A DNA stretch of 64,000 nucleotides from Anthostomella pinea (Eukaryota > Ascomycota > Sordariomycetes > Xylariales > Xylariaceae), in assembly GCA_963556695.1 (NCBI GenBank), contig CAUWAG010000003.1:1240001-1304000 (forward strand), written 5' to 3'. A program made the position numbers and the translations under genes. The notes beneath the pieces are model-generated. The model worked only from the letters and a program-made list of their open reading frames with translations. It was not told where the DNA came from and did not search any database. Numbering within the stretch: position 1 is the first letter of the stretch; the number at the start of each line of letters is the position of its first letter. Shown here in pieces: positions 35,519 through 46,779 of the stretch.

Positions 35519-36801
35519 ATGGATACGACTACCGAAGGCGACGCGATGGTGCATGAGCAGCAAGCGCCCGAAGCTCTCAACCTGCTTCATGACCTCCCTC
35601 CCGAGCTGGTCGGAGCAATCGCCACTTACACTGATCTTGATGACCTCTACACGCTCCGCCTGGTTAGCAAGGAGATCGCGGCGCGCACTCAACATGTTCT
35701 ATGCATGCATGCCTTCACCAGGATAGACGTCATGATGTACGACCGCGCAAGCCTCGCCAAAGCCGTCAACTTCGCTGAGCATCCGGTGCTCCGCAACGCC
35801 GTCAAAAAGCTGACAATCTACGTCGACAAGTACATCCACAAAGCACTCACCGATCCATAGATGCTCCACAATGAGGACAACGGTGACTTCAGCCGCGACG
35901 CTAGGATGGAGCGCAGAAGACGTAAGAAGCTATACGGTTCTTGGCTTGCGGAGCAAGACATTCTGATTGCCTCTGGCTATCACGAGGCGAGTCTCTTCAG
36001 GATCTTACGCAGCCTGCGGGAGGCAGGTAGCAAAGCCGAGATCATCATCTCCGACATCAGCCATCCGGAGACCGATGTCAAGGATATTCCGGCACACGAT
36101 ACGCATCCGAGGGTTAAGGAACCTGGCGACACTCCATTCCTCACAGCTGAGTGGTCTGACCACAGTAGATTGATCACTATCATTGATGCGATCAAGAACG
36201 CGGACTACCACGTGAAGACGCTGAGAGTCAGGGGCGTGTGGTATGGGCTGCCGTTCTACCTGTTCTCGTCCGCTGATGGCTTCCCGAAGATCCGCCACAA
36301 CTTGGAAGGGCTCGAGCGCCTGGAGCTGAATTTGCAATTCCAAGCGGACGAAGCTCACAGAGCTACGGAAAAGGAAGACATCGACAACTTCCTGTCGTTT
36401 CTTGACGAGTTTGGCCCCAGACTGAAGCACGTCGACCTGAAAGACGTATTTGGAAGAGACGTATTTGGAAGTGAGGATTGGGCCATGGCATTTCCTGAGC
36501 CCGGGGAAGGAACCTGGGAAAAGTGCTTCGCCCGCATGCTGGACGAGACTTTCCTGCCGGTGTGGAGTTCTTGGCTCTTTCAGGCATGCTTACGGACTAC
36601 CGGAGGCAGATCACATGGTTCGCCAAGCACAAGGCCACCTTGCAGCAGACGAAGCTTGGTATACTGCATATTACTGGTGAAGAGGTGTACGAGGTGTCTC
36701 AGTACGGTAGTGATGAGTGGGATGCAAAGGTGCGGAGGGATATGACGGCGGCTGGTTTGCCTGCACCGAGAAGGTGCCACCATATCTACCCGTTCAGATG
36801 A
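35519..36801 (+). pseudogene. Broken F-box protein gene
   Basis: The start at 35519 (MDTTTEGDAMVHEQQAPEAL) leads into an F-box: LLHDLPPELVGAIATYTDLD, then LYTLRLVSKEIAARTQHVL. The same frame is interrupted by TAG at 35858-35860 and resumes at once (MLHNEDNGDFSRDARMERRR) to about 36555. There one missing base moves it to the frame reading VEFLALSGMLTDYRRQITWF and ending at 36801. Repaired length would be about 427 residues. F-box proteins bring substrates to SCF ubiquitin ligases; this one would recognise an unknown target through its C-terminal half. One nonsense plus one frameshift suggests decay, though sequence error is possible. Confidence 0.75.
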
Positions 36802-37251
36802 ACGTGGTTTCCAGGCGAGTGGTATTCCCGAGCTTCAGGAGGAAGGGTCTAGAGAGCTTGGGCTGCTTGCTTGGAGGTTATTGGAGTGGCGATCATGGCG
36901 CATGTACCTGAGTGGCTCGGTCTCGATGCTTACCACGACCCGCTGCATTCCTCAACAAGCTATTCGTCAGGTAGCTGAATTTCACTTCATCACAAAATAG
37001 GTGCAGCTTCGTTTGCTATCACTCTCTGGCGCACCCACGAGATTATCTGCGAGCGCACCTAGCAGCCAGTCCGAGTAGAATAATTCGCTCCTAACCCTAA
37101 CCCTAAGCATCTTGTGCACCCGACAAGCCAACGACCGGGCTATAGACGCATGGTCAGAACTACTGTGCGATCCCTATGTCACTTCCTCTGTCCCTCCCCT
37201 TGTCCCTACCCTGTCCTTCCTCCTGTCCCTCCCTCTGACCCTCCCCTTTCC
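36802..37251. other. Intergenic with telomere-like and pyrimidine repeats
   Basis: Holds a CCCTAA run (37090-37106) and a pyrimidine-rich quasi-repeat of gtccctccc-type units at 37180-37256. Confidence 0.6.
37090..37106. repeat. Short interstitial telomere-like repeat
   Basis: cctaaccctaaccctaa, nearly three units of CCCTAA, the complement of the TTAGGG telomere repeat used by most filamentous ascomycetes. Confidence 0.7.
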
Positions 37252-37509
37252 CTAAACGTACATCCTCTCGCAGGCAGAGATGTTGCCCGCCTGCGAAGGC
37301 GGGCACCCGGGCAGGTATGTGAGGTTGCTGTCGATTAGCGGCGGCGCTCGGCAGCCGTATTCGGCCTGCAGGGCTGGCAGGGCGTTGACAATGACGACGC
37401 GGCCATTCTTAGGTAGACCGCTGGCTCGGGTGGCGTCGTTGCAGCGTGTGATCTTGTAAGCGAGGAAGGTGCGGTGCTTCGGGCACGGGCAGAGGGTAAT
37501 CTCACACAT
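37252..37509 (-). CDS. Small Cys-rich hypothetical protein
   Basis: An 85-residue frame from ATG 37509: MCEITLCPCPKHRTFLAYKI, RCNDATRASGLPKNGRVVIV, then EYGCRAPPL, LPGCPPSQAG and ACERMYV. It has seven cysteines and no signal peptide, so it is not a typical secreted effector. The layout (Met-Cys start, CxC-xxH) resembles small intracellular Cys-rich proteins common in filamentous fungi, but I cannot name a family. It could be a chance frame. Confidence 0.4.
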   Translation of the reverse strand: MCEITLCPCPKHRTFLAYKITRCNDATRASGLPKNGRVVIVNALPALQAEYGCRAPPLIDSNLTYLPGCPPSQAGNISACERMYV

Positions 37510-37770
37510 GGTGACGGTGAGGTGGTAGGTGTGGATAGCTGTAGGTACTTGGTAGAGATGGGTGAATGCGCATCTTGAAGATGTGTAGGTTTGGAACTGG
37601 TATATAGTGCTGGATGGCTGCGGAAAAGAAATACGATCTTCTCCGGGGGGTAGCGTCTGTATTTATATGTTTTTTAGGCCGAGGTGAACAGGTTGTATTG
37701 CCACCTTGTGACCCTGATGATGTCATTCTGAGTTTTTCATCGTGCCGAAGCCATATTGTCTTCTGAGTGT

Positions 37771-38005
37771 CAAGGAGTCACGAGACACCCCCTGAATAGG
37801 GAGCATAGTGAATTACCTATTCAAACAATAGAGATGAAATCATGGTATAAACCCTCTTCATAACGCATGACCGACTACCAAGGAGTCACGAGACACCAAC
37901 TGGATAGGGGCCATAAGTAGTGGTTACCTATTCAAACAGCAGAGATTAGAGTATCGAAGAAACCCTCTTCACAACACATGACCGATTGCCAAGGCCACGA
38001 GATAC
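37771..38005. repeat. ~108-bp tandem repeat, two and a part copies
   Basis: Copies begin caaggagtcacgagacacc at 37771 and 37879, and caaggccacgagatac at 37990. Each copy also has acctattcaaacaa/gcagaga and aaccctcttca-aacacatgaccga. Period 108 then 111 bp. Confidence 0.85.
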
Positions 38006-38415
38006 GGTCTAGCCTACGTTTACTCTTACCCCTCGAGTCACCTGACAATGGCCCTGTGCCCGAAGACTTCTGGAGGTTTAGTGTAACTCATTTGTTTGAT
38101 TTCTATAAGAACGATCATTACGCACCGACGGGCGAAACCGTTCAAAATGCGTATCTAGTGTCCATTATTCCGTCGACCGCTTATGAGCCTCAGGTGGTGA
38201 TATGCCTCTTATCTGCCGGTCGACGAGCGGTTGCCCGCGCAGTCGAGACACGACGGACAATCTGTTTGAAACTGCTTGACTTCATACATCACAAGTGCTG
38301 TTCGCCTGAAGACCTCTTCGTTTTCGGGACGCGGCTGGATCATTCACCAGAGGGACATGGACACCACAATGTAGCGGTGGGGAAAAGGCAATTCCCTGTC
38401 ATCCAACCCGATTAG
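37978..38415 (+). CDS. Hypothetical protein, 145 residues
   Basis: Frame starting MTDCQGHEIRSSLRLLLPLE and containing EDFWRFSVTHLFDFYKND, NAYLVSIIPSTAYEPQVVIC and LLDFIHHKCCSPEDLFVFG. The composition looks protein-like but I recognise no family. Its first codons lie in the third, partial copy of the ~108-bp repeat; the preceding copy has the related start MTDYQGVTRH and then stops. It could be a gene fragment. Confidence 0.4.
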   Translation: MTDCQGHEIRSSLRLLLPLESPDNGPVPEDFWRFSVTHLFDFYKNDHYAPTGETVQNAYLVSIIPSTAYEPQVVICLLSAGRRAVARAVETRRTICLKLLDFIHHKCCSPEDLFVFGTRLDHSPEGHGHHNVAVGKRQFPVIQPD

Positions 38416-38709
38416 TTATTGTGATGAAGACCCCATGCATGATGCGAGGTTGGTGATCACCATTGTGATAGAAACCTTGCTGCTCTCTCATTGGCTTCTT
38501 GGTACCGACCCGCTGGGTGCGGCCAGGGTGCTGAAATCATGCCACGGGGCTGTTGCTGTTCTCATGGGAAGCGACATCCCCTTACTATTTACACCATCGT
38601 CTTCAGATTCAGTCAAAGCTGCTGTCCCAAGACGCTGGGCAACTTTGCCATCCATCCTTCTAGACGCTACCCCTTGCTCCCAGCAGCCCTGTCATCCTCG
38701 GCACTCAGG

Positions 38710-40284
38710 ATGGCGCCGAGTACCGACCCAGCGATATGGGACCAGGCGATTGCTATACCAGTGGAAGTCATCTCGTACGTAGACGATGCCGTGAAAGCAA
38801 GTAAGACACCCTATGATGTCCGCCCGAGCGATGTCGCCCACTATCTTGACCCTTGTCTGTTCTTCATTGACTTATCTTAATCGCAGAGCTACCCGAAGGT
38901 ACCCTTGTACGGTCGATTGAGCAATCAGGAAAGTCTTACTGGGCACGCACCGCCAGAATCGGTACTGTCCACCAGAATGGAGAAGCTGTCTCGTACTTCA
39001 TCAAAGTGGGTGTCTGCGACGACCCTTACTGCACTGTGCTCCCATAGTGCTGACAATCCATCATCTCAGGTTCACCAAGGGAAGACGGGGTTTGATCTCG
39101 TTTTCGGAGATAACCAGGCAATGAAGGCTCTCTGGGACGTCATGCCCGAACTGGTGGCCCGGCCTTATGGATATGGGACTTACAAGCAGATGGACGACGT
39201 TCATTTCTTCCTCTGCGCATTCCATGAGCTGACCGGCGAGATACATGACATTGGTAACTTCCCTGCACATGTCGCTGAGCTTCACAAGCGCGGAGTCTTG
39301 GCCGACGGCAAGTTTGGTTTCCCTCACGAAGTGTATGGAGGAAGACTCCCTCAGTTTTTCCCCGTGGCGGACACCTGGGAGGAGACCTTCACCGCCGGGT
39401 TGCAGCGCATCTTCGACAACGAGGAGAACACCCACGGTCCCGACGCCGACATGGCGTATATCCGAAGAGGCATCATCGATAAGGTGATCCCACGTCTGAT
39501 TCGGCCCTTAGAGACTGGTCCCAACCAGATCAAGCCGAGGTTGGTGCATGGAGATATGTGGGATGGTAACTGCTCGGTTGACGTGAACAACAATCAACCC
39601 GTGGTGTTCGATTCCACTTGTCTATGGGCCCATAATGAATGTACGTCTCTATCGGTAGCAGTAACTTACGAAGACATGACAGCTGACTCAATCCAAGACG
39701 AACTCGGGTCCTGGCAGCCTGAGAGGCACGAGATGAGCCGCTCTTACATCAAGGAGTACACCAGACACTTCCCAATTTCTGAGCCTGCCGAAGACTTCGA
39801 GGATCGCGTCCTCTTATACTCCGTGTACGAACCCCGAGATTAAACAGCAGAATGGTCTGCAGACTGAACCGTGCCCAGAAGGTTCGACCTACACGGGTCG
39901 TCCCTCTACCTGGGAAACACCAGATTCCGTAACATGTGAGCATATGTCTTCGAACCCTCGCCCCATCCCACCATATTGTTGGATTCTGGGCTATGTTAGC
40001 CCATCCATAGTCATCCTTCAGGATCACCATCCCCATTCGTGACTCTGTCACATACGTGGCCAATATAAGGCCACGTATCCTTTCCTTTAGTATCTTGGAT
40101 ATATATAGGGCCATTCTGGCCGCTCCAGAGTAGCTGGAATTCCTCTCCTTAATAGAACACTTTAAAATCTCACACATATTCATGGCTGACTGCAGTTGAA
40201 AGTTTTCGCGAGGACAAGCGCAAGCTGGTGGAGAAGTACCCTGATGGATATGAAGGAGCTAGCGAGTCAGAAAACCGCACATAG
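38710..40284 (+). CDS. Fructosamine-3-kinase family protein
   Basis: Six exons: 38710-38800, 38887-39005, 39070-39640, 39698-39824, 39879-39935 and 40203-40284, giving 348 residues. Key motifs: SYFIKV (likely ATP-site lysine), PELVARPYGYGTYKQMDDVH, LVHGDMWDGN (catalytic loop), VVFDSTCLWAHNE-YELGSW and LHGSSLYLGNTRFRN. The last exon reads FREDKRKLVEKYPDGYEG, the family's C-terminal helix. The family phosphorylates ketosamines on glycated proteins, helping to remove them. The final intron (267 bp) is enlarged by a solo LTR; without it and one target duplication it would be 64 bp. An equivalent splice choice (donor 39929, acceptor ending 40195) also keeps the frame. It converges with the MFS pseudogene, 123 bp away. 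Confidence 0.88.
39977..40174 (+). mobile_element. Solo LTR in an intron
   Basis: A 198-bp unit starts tgttggattctggg and ends aaatctcaca (canonical TG..CA). It is flanked on both sides by the 5-bp direct repeat catat (39972-39976, 40175-40179). It contains a TATA-like ggatatatataggg near 40096-40109. No internal retrotransposon genes are present, so it is a solo LTR left by recombination. The orientation is chosen from the TATA-like box. Confidence 0.8.
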
Positions 40285-40407
40285 AACAGCCCTCTATATA
40301 CGATTGCAGCGTCTTATTTCCAACGCTAATAAGATGAGATACCTCGAGCAACACAGTATTCAAGAAGTCAGGCAATCTCATACGTTCCCATGGTTGATTA
40401 GTCAATT

Positions 40408-42164
40408 TCAAGTCTCAGAAGGTCCTGGTGCTACCTTGCGTTGCCAGAATGCCCACTTTCGCCCCTCTTGCCGCCGCCCCTTTCCCTCCGCGAGATCATC
40501 TCTCATTCCACGCCACCTCCTGCCCCACCTCCTGAGCGCGTAAACGGCAGCAATGCTCCCAATTCCCTCGACCAGGGCTAGCAGTGTGAATAACCAGGAG
40601 TATCCGATTGCCTTCACGATGGGCTGCAACACGGCGACAGCGCCAGCAGACAGCGCACATCTGCAGATGTTGTTACTCGCCCCAGCTGTGCCCGGACGGG
40701 CGGAGAAGTTATCCACGATGAGGGCGCTGTAGGTCTGGTGTATGACCGTGCAATTTGCACCCAGGAGGAACTGGAGACACAACGGCACCGCGGGGTGGGT
40801 GTGCCGTTGTACGGCCCAGCCGTAGCCGATCACCGCGGCCATGGAGATCGACATGATCGGTATGCTCGCTCTCGACCGCGCTTCCTCGACGGGAAAACGA
40901 CGGATATCGATAGTTGCTTTACTGCCTTCCGGAAAACCCGCCTCGGTCGCCGTTTTACGGAAGCTCCAATCCATAAGACGTCCCGCAATCCAACCACCGG
41001 CGATGACTCCGCCTCCCCCGGCGAGAAAGCACAGGCCGACCTCGAAGTCGTTGAACCCGTATCCTGGCCCGTATATCAGTGGGATGTATGTCTGGATGCA
41101 GTACCAGACAGTGTATGGAGCGGCGCAGAGCCAGAGTATCAGTGCTGCGTCTGGGTAGAAGAAGATGCGAATCGAGGGGAGGGGACTCGGAGCCGAGAGC
41201 GTGCCTCGTCCCGTTTTGCTCTTGTTTGGGTCCTCGGAATCGGGCGTGGGCGCACTAATTATCTCCCTATCGTGCTCATTTTTGATTTCTTCGGCAGAGT
41301 CAGGGGGGTTCGGTACTTTCTCAACATCTGCTGATGGGCCGTCTTCGGTGGTCGTGGAATAACGCCGTCTGAGAGCCAATCTCAAGGCGTGCCACCACGT
41401 TGCCCAGACGCCATGAGGCTCAACGGCGCCGTTACCCACAATGTTCCTCCCGGTCTCCGACATAGTCCAGCCGAGGAGCATCAGCGCCGATGCTCTGAAC
41501 GCTACCAGCGTGACAAAGCACCACCTCACGTTTCCGCTCGCCAGTATGGCGCCTCCTCCTAGCACCGGCCCAATACACGGGCCCAGGTTCATAGCCGCCA
41601 TCATAGGGCCCAGGACAGACCCGCGGCGAGAATGGGGGATGACATCTGCGACGACTGCATAGGCCAGACTCAACACGGCACTCCCGCCGACGCTCTGCAG
41701 AGCCCGCAGCAGGAGGAGCGCGACGTAACTGTCGGAGTTGATCACGAGGCCAATTCCGGCCAGCAGGTACACGGTGAACGTCGCCAGGAAGACCGGCCGC
41801 CGACCAAAGGTATCAGAAAGGGAGAAAAGAATGAGGGCGCGATTCCCTGGAACACCACGTAGAGGGTGATGGTGATGTTGATCGCCTGCACCGAGGTGCG
41901 GTACTTCTCTGCCAGGAGGTCGATGGTCGGGAAGTAGATTGTCGCGGTCAGTGAGGAGGCGAGTGCGAGGTATCCCAGCAAGTAGGTGAGGTACGTGATC
42001 ATGGACTCGGAGAGTACTGTGTGCGGGTACTCAGGCTCTTGTTCTCTCAAGTCGGGCATCCGGAGGTCGCGATCTTCTTCCTGCTGTGGCAGAACATCTT
42101 GTTTTACCTTCGGCTGTGCTGCTTCCTCTCCCCGATCTCGGTCGACGGGCTGCGGCGTACCCAT
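40408..42164 (-). pseudogene. MFS drug:H+ antiporter-like gene with frameshift
   Basis: From ATG 42164 the frame reads an acidic N-terminus, then ITYLTYLLGYLALASSLTAT (helix 1) and NITITLYVVFQGIAPSFFSP (helix 2). At about 41817-41822 one base is missing, and the next frame continues with SDTFGRRPVFLATFTVYLLA, the loop 2-3 signature. SETGRNIVGNGAVEP after helix 6 marks the DHA1 (12-helix multidrug) class. A long loop (residues about 265-320) and helices to the stop at 40408 follow. Repaired length is about 585 residues. No intron explains the break; it is either a recent pseudogene or a one-base sequence error in a ccctttct run. Confidence 0.8.
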
Positions 42165-43923
42165 GGCCGAAGGAGTCGGCTCTGGCGGAGAAGCTATGAG
42201 AACACGTTGGATGGAATGGCTAGAGTCTGGCTGGCTGTGAGGCTGGACTTGTGATCACCCTCCGCCTCTGATCCAGCCCGTCAGTCAAGTCGATGCTGGA
42301 GGATGTTGGGTGTGAAGTAGTACGAGAATAGAGTGCATTCCAGGCCGTATTCGGTAGATTGGGGGCCGATTGTGTTGGTTGGCTGATAGGTATTGCACAA
42401 GGAATTCGCGGGATCTCCCCGCGGGGGGTGCATACTCGACTGACAAGGGGTGCAATAGGCTGCCAACCAATCGTCATTGACATGTGAATCCGTTTCTTCG
42501 GACCAGCTGATAAATGCCCCCCTACAACTTCATTGTATACTTCTCCATTCATACCAATGCCTACGTGAGAAGTCTGGTGAGTCCATATTATGGACCCTGA
42601 TTACAGTCCGGCTGCTTCAATAGCCTGTCAGTCATAGTACAAAAGGGGCTCAAGGCAAAGTTCAGAAATAATGCAGCCACTCTGTCTTTGCGGATTCAGC
42701 CATCGATCATTGTGGTGAGCATGTATAAAGAATGATATCACAAGAACGAGTCCTCAATCTGCAATGATTTGAACATAAAGAGGTTGCTATGGCTGTAAGA
42801 GTGGTTTCAACCTCGTTGCAATAATGTGGATCCAGCTGATTCCAGCTGTCAGGTGTCTTGTCGGTTGGGCCGGATTGTTGCCCAAGGGACAAGGTACCGT
42901 TTGCACTGTATCTTAGACTAAAGAGACCTTTCGGATGGGACAAGCTCCCATCCTTCTAGACAGCAAAGCAGAACATCCAGAATACTAGACATCGTAACAT
43001 GGTATTCTGGGCCCCTGCCAGAAGGCACAATAATACGTAAGCACCGCTAGCGGCGCCGTAGTACAGTCATAGCACCTTGACTTATAAAACTTTACAATCA
43101 CTTCCGAGCGAGTTACAGCAGTCATGTGCTCCCCGTAGATTGTGTTCATGAAAGTCCGGTCGGTAAGTTATAACCTGCTGCCTGGTGCGGCCAAGCCGAA
43201 CACCGTACTGTCAAACAGTGCGTGGGGGCTTTTAGATGGGTGAAAACGTATATTCTGGTGTAATCCGTGTTCTTGTTGTATCTGTGTGAAAATCCTTCTG
43301 TCGGCTAAGTGGCCCAAAAATGCCCTGTTGGCCTTGTTGGTGGTGCACTGCCACCTCCCTGAACGCCACGGTGGCTTGCGCGCCTTTCAACACGTACCAC
43401 TGTTGATATCTGGAAGCTTCCGACGCCAGATGTCCAGTCCAGGGTACTTTTTTAATCGATTTTCAAGGCCTCCCTTCTGGAGTAATTCTTTTCCATCGTA
43501 GTTCGAATTTCGAATTTCGTGGTTAGGGCCAGACTGACGTGTAGCTGGCGGCCAGGAATGGCCTATAAGCTGTACTTGATAGCCACCAGATGACGACAGC
43601 TGGCAGGATCAGCTCCCCTAACCGCCAGGCCCCTCTGCCTCCGCCGTGACGTTTATTTTCTTTTGCGTCCTGTCCGAAGCACCGTCGCGTGTTCACACCA
43701 GTCACGCCAGCTTGCTCTATTCCAATGGCAATAGTTGATCCAATATAGTTTTCGTATGGAAACAGCGTATACTCTGTTTGCTTGCTATGCCACGTTTCCC
43801 AGCGTTTTCCGGACTATAGGACTACACAATATAGACACGAGTAGCCAGCCCCGCAGCGGTTTTCTGTGCCACTTTGCACTCTTGAGTGAAGTTGCTGCTC
43901 TATCTACCTAACCTACATAAATC
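42165..43923. other. Intergenic, no gene seen
   Basis: No supported coding sequence. The left part is the upstream region of the MFS pseudogene. A direct repeat gaatttcgaatttcg lies near 43505-43519. Confidence 0.5.
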
Positions 43924-45621
43924 ATGGAGAGTTCCGAATCAGACGATGTAGCTAGTTACCACGCCCAACTAGAGCATTCCGACAACTCGATAAAGATAGA
44001 GACAAGTTGGTGAATGAGATAGTGGGGAAGTATAAGGACCTCAACCAGCGCTACCAGACGAAATGCAAGCAGTATAACGACGAGTTTGAGGCCCGCGGCC
44101 ACTATCAGGAGAGAGCCAGGGAGGCACAGAAGTGGCTCACCGAGTTTGAACACCACACGGTACTGCAACACTTCCATCATGATCCCTTACAGTTTCCAGA
44201 CTGACATCGTAGCAGGACGCCAACTGCTTTGCCTTCGCCATCATCGACGGCGACGGCGCCGTGTTCCGTGAGGACCTCATCGCGCGGGGCGAAGACGGGG
44301 GCACGCTGGCGGCGCACCAGCTGCGCACGTCGATCAAGCAGTACCTCAAGCGCGAGCACCCAGACTCCAACGTCGAGAGCTGGCACATCATCGTGCAGGT
44401 GTCGCTGAACCTGGGAGGGGCAGTCGCGCAAGCTCGACCGCGTCGGGCTCGTGCGCAGCGTGCACGGTACGTATAAAAACATCCCACCCTAAGACCATGG
44501 GCCTTGGTTTCGAGAACAAGCTTTGTTGTTCCCTTTCCTTCATCTAGAAAATGGCCGTACGGGTCTAAAACCAAGATGCTAACATACACGCAGAGTTGCC
44601 GGCATTCGCACATGCCTTCGGCCGCGCCCACGGGCTCTTCGCCCTCGTCGATGTCGGCTTCGGCAAGAAGCAGGCCGACTTCAAGGTGCGCGAGATGCTG
44701 CGCGTCATGGCCAAGAACGTCCAGTGCAAGCATGTTATTGTTGGCCCCTGTCACGACAAGGGTTATATGGTTGAGCTCAAGCCCTACCAGCTCGACGAGG
44801 CCGCGGCCGCCAAGCTCACCCTGCTCGAGACCACGCCCGTGCCGTTTGAGTTTCAAGAACTGGGCTTCAAGATCGTTGCGTTTCCTGAGGTTTTCAGGTC
44901 TGAGCCCCTGCCCGCGGGCAAGGCTCCCCTCGGTGGGATTTCGAACCTGAGGACGCTGTCCCCGAACGCGCCTACGCAGAGCCCTACGCCCGCAGACCTA
45001 CCAAACACACCACCGGGCTGGAGCGCCGTCAGCATCAGCCTGCAGTACACACACCGCTCAACGAGCCTCGACCCGACGCCCAAGCCCTCGTCTTCGCCAT
45101 CAAAACCTCCGCTACTACCTCGTCAACTCAAGCAACGAGCGCGTCGACGAGCCGCTCCAGCGCTACGACGGGATCTACGACCAGCGGTTCTCTGACCGCA
45201 TGCGCAAGGAGGGGAGAAAGCCATGCAACCGGTACCACCTGCACAACAAGTGCGACAACCCGAGCTGCGCCTACTACCACGGCGAGCGGCTGTGCAGCGG
45301 CGAGCTGCTCGTGCTGCAGCACAAGGCGCACGGCACCATGTGTTTTAAACAGCAGTGGTGTAAGGATGTTAACTGCCTGCTGGGCCACCACTGCAAGTTT
45401 GGCGACAAGTGCAGGTGGGATTGCAAGTTTGGGGCGACGCATGATATGAAGCTGGTGAGTCTGTCTGGGCACCTTGTCCTGCGATTGGGGCTTTCTGTCA
45501 TAACTCACTTGGCAGCCAGAATAGCAGGCGCCCCCGACGCAGACAAGACAGAGAACGCTAACCTTGGACACAGACTCCTGCCGAGAAGGTCTTTGAAGAT
45601 GGGTCGCGAGTGAGCTTATAA
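43924..45621 (+). pseudogene. CCCH zinc-finger protein gene, four frameshifts
   Basis: From ATG 43924 (MESSESDDVASYHAQLEH) a one-base loss near 43976 moves to a coiled-coil frame (DKLVNEIVGKYKDLNQRYQT). Intron 44160-44212 joins to DANCFAFAIIDGDGAVFRED, a NYN-like domain start. One extra base near 44413, intron 44467-44593, then LPAFAHAFGRAHGLFALVDV, CKHVIVGPCHDKGY and LLETTPVPFEF. Two more one-base losses (near 44932 and 45104) lead to the C-terminal tandem zinc fingers: PCNRYHLHNKCDNPSCAYYH and CLLGHHCKFGDKCRWDCKFG. Intron 45455-45573 precedes the last exon, which ends at 45621. The layout (coiled coil, NYN-like domain, tandem CCCH) matches a fungal nuclear RNA/DNA-binding family. The first acceptor is a tandem tagcag. 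Confidence 0.8.
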
Positions 45622-46646
45622 GCATAAGACGCATACTTGACCTTCGCGGTAACGATCTGCAAAGTGTGCCGAGCCGGTCTGCATAAATGGCGATACCATG
45701 ATGAGATAATCACGAGTTAGGAGCTATTTCGCCGGGTGGGACGCGGCGAGACTGTATGTTATCATTTACCAAGGATATGTATACCGAAGATGAGACAAGA
45801 ACACTCACTAAAAGGACACTGATGTGCTTTTGAGTATCTGTAGGGTCCTATAGGCCACCGGCAGCAGATGTTTGAGGGCCAGTCTGGGACTTCCGCTATT
45901 TTACATGAGTTATGGCACCCGTCGACTAAACGATGATAGAAGGCATGGGTTGATGGCTGACACGAGTACTATACGTATGTTGCACAAGGGAGGTCTTTGA
46001 CATAGATACATGTACCCAGTCCAGGGGCTAGTCATATGCTAGAGACACGAGATATGATGACCTCAGTGGTCACTCTGGGTGAAATCAACGGTATACTGTA
46101 GCCACCTCGCAGATGCTTACCCAAAGATGAAGGAATGCGTCGGTAATATGGATACATCGCAATGCTGGAGTCAGGACTCAGCCATGACAGGTCCGCGTCG
46201 AGAAAGCCGCTCGCATCCGGAGTGCATCCCATTGGCGGATCTCTTATCAATCTCATCAAGTTGAGGCAGTCTGGGTCGAAGCTCGTAGCCTACCAGATCT
46301 ATACCAACCTACATGCACATGCTTTTCAACCGACACCCGAAGTCTACCAAGGTAATTCTCCGGTGAACCAGGACACGTATACTAGTCTTCCCCAGCAGGA
46401 TCGCGGGATCTCGAACAACCTCTATGCGCGTGGGGCAAGAAGGTTATGTCCCCGACAATGCCCCCGACACGGTACAGAGTATAGGTAATTGGTGCGGCTG
46501 AGGGTTGGGGTCGTGGCCCAATTAATCGGACTTGCAGCCGCCGAGGGCGCCATCTCCAAAACGCTACACCCCACATCCCCTCACGATGCTGCGATGGCGG
46601 CGACTATCGTGACAGCGTAACCAAACACGGGACCGAGCTGCACAGA
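45622..46646. other. Intergenic, upstream of LAD1
   Basis: No gene seen. A CreA-type site ccccac (reverse of gtgggg) lies at 46569-46574, plausible for carbon-catabolite control of the arabinitol dehydrogenase; the site is short and could be chance. Confidence 0.4.
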
Positions 46647-46654
46647 TATATAAT
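46647..46654 (+). promoter_or_regulatory. TATA box of LAD1
   Basis: tatataat 126 bp upstream of the LAD1 ATG, in a normal position for a fungal TATA promoter. Confidence 0.5.
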
Positions 46655-46779
46655 GGGCGCGGGTAGTGCCCCTCTTTTGCTTGTCCCCCTCTTGCGTGGT
46701 GGAGCTCTCTTCACTTTCATCACTCGAGCCTGCGCCCGTCACTCCATCTTCCTACACATTCCTGCCGTCGTAGTTCAAA

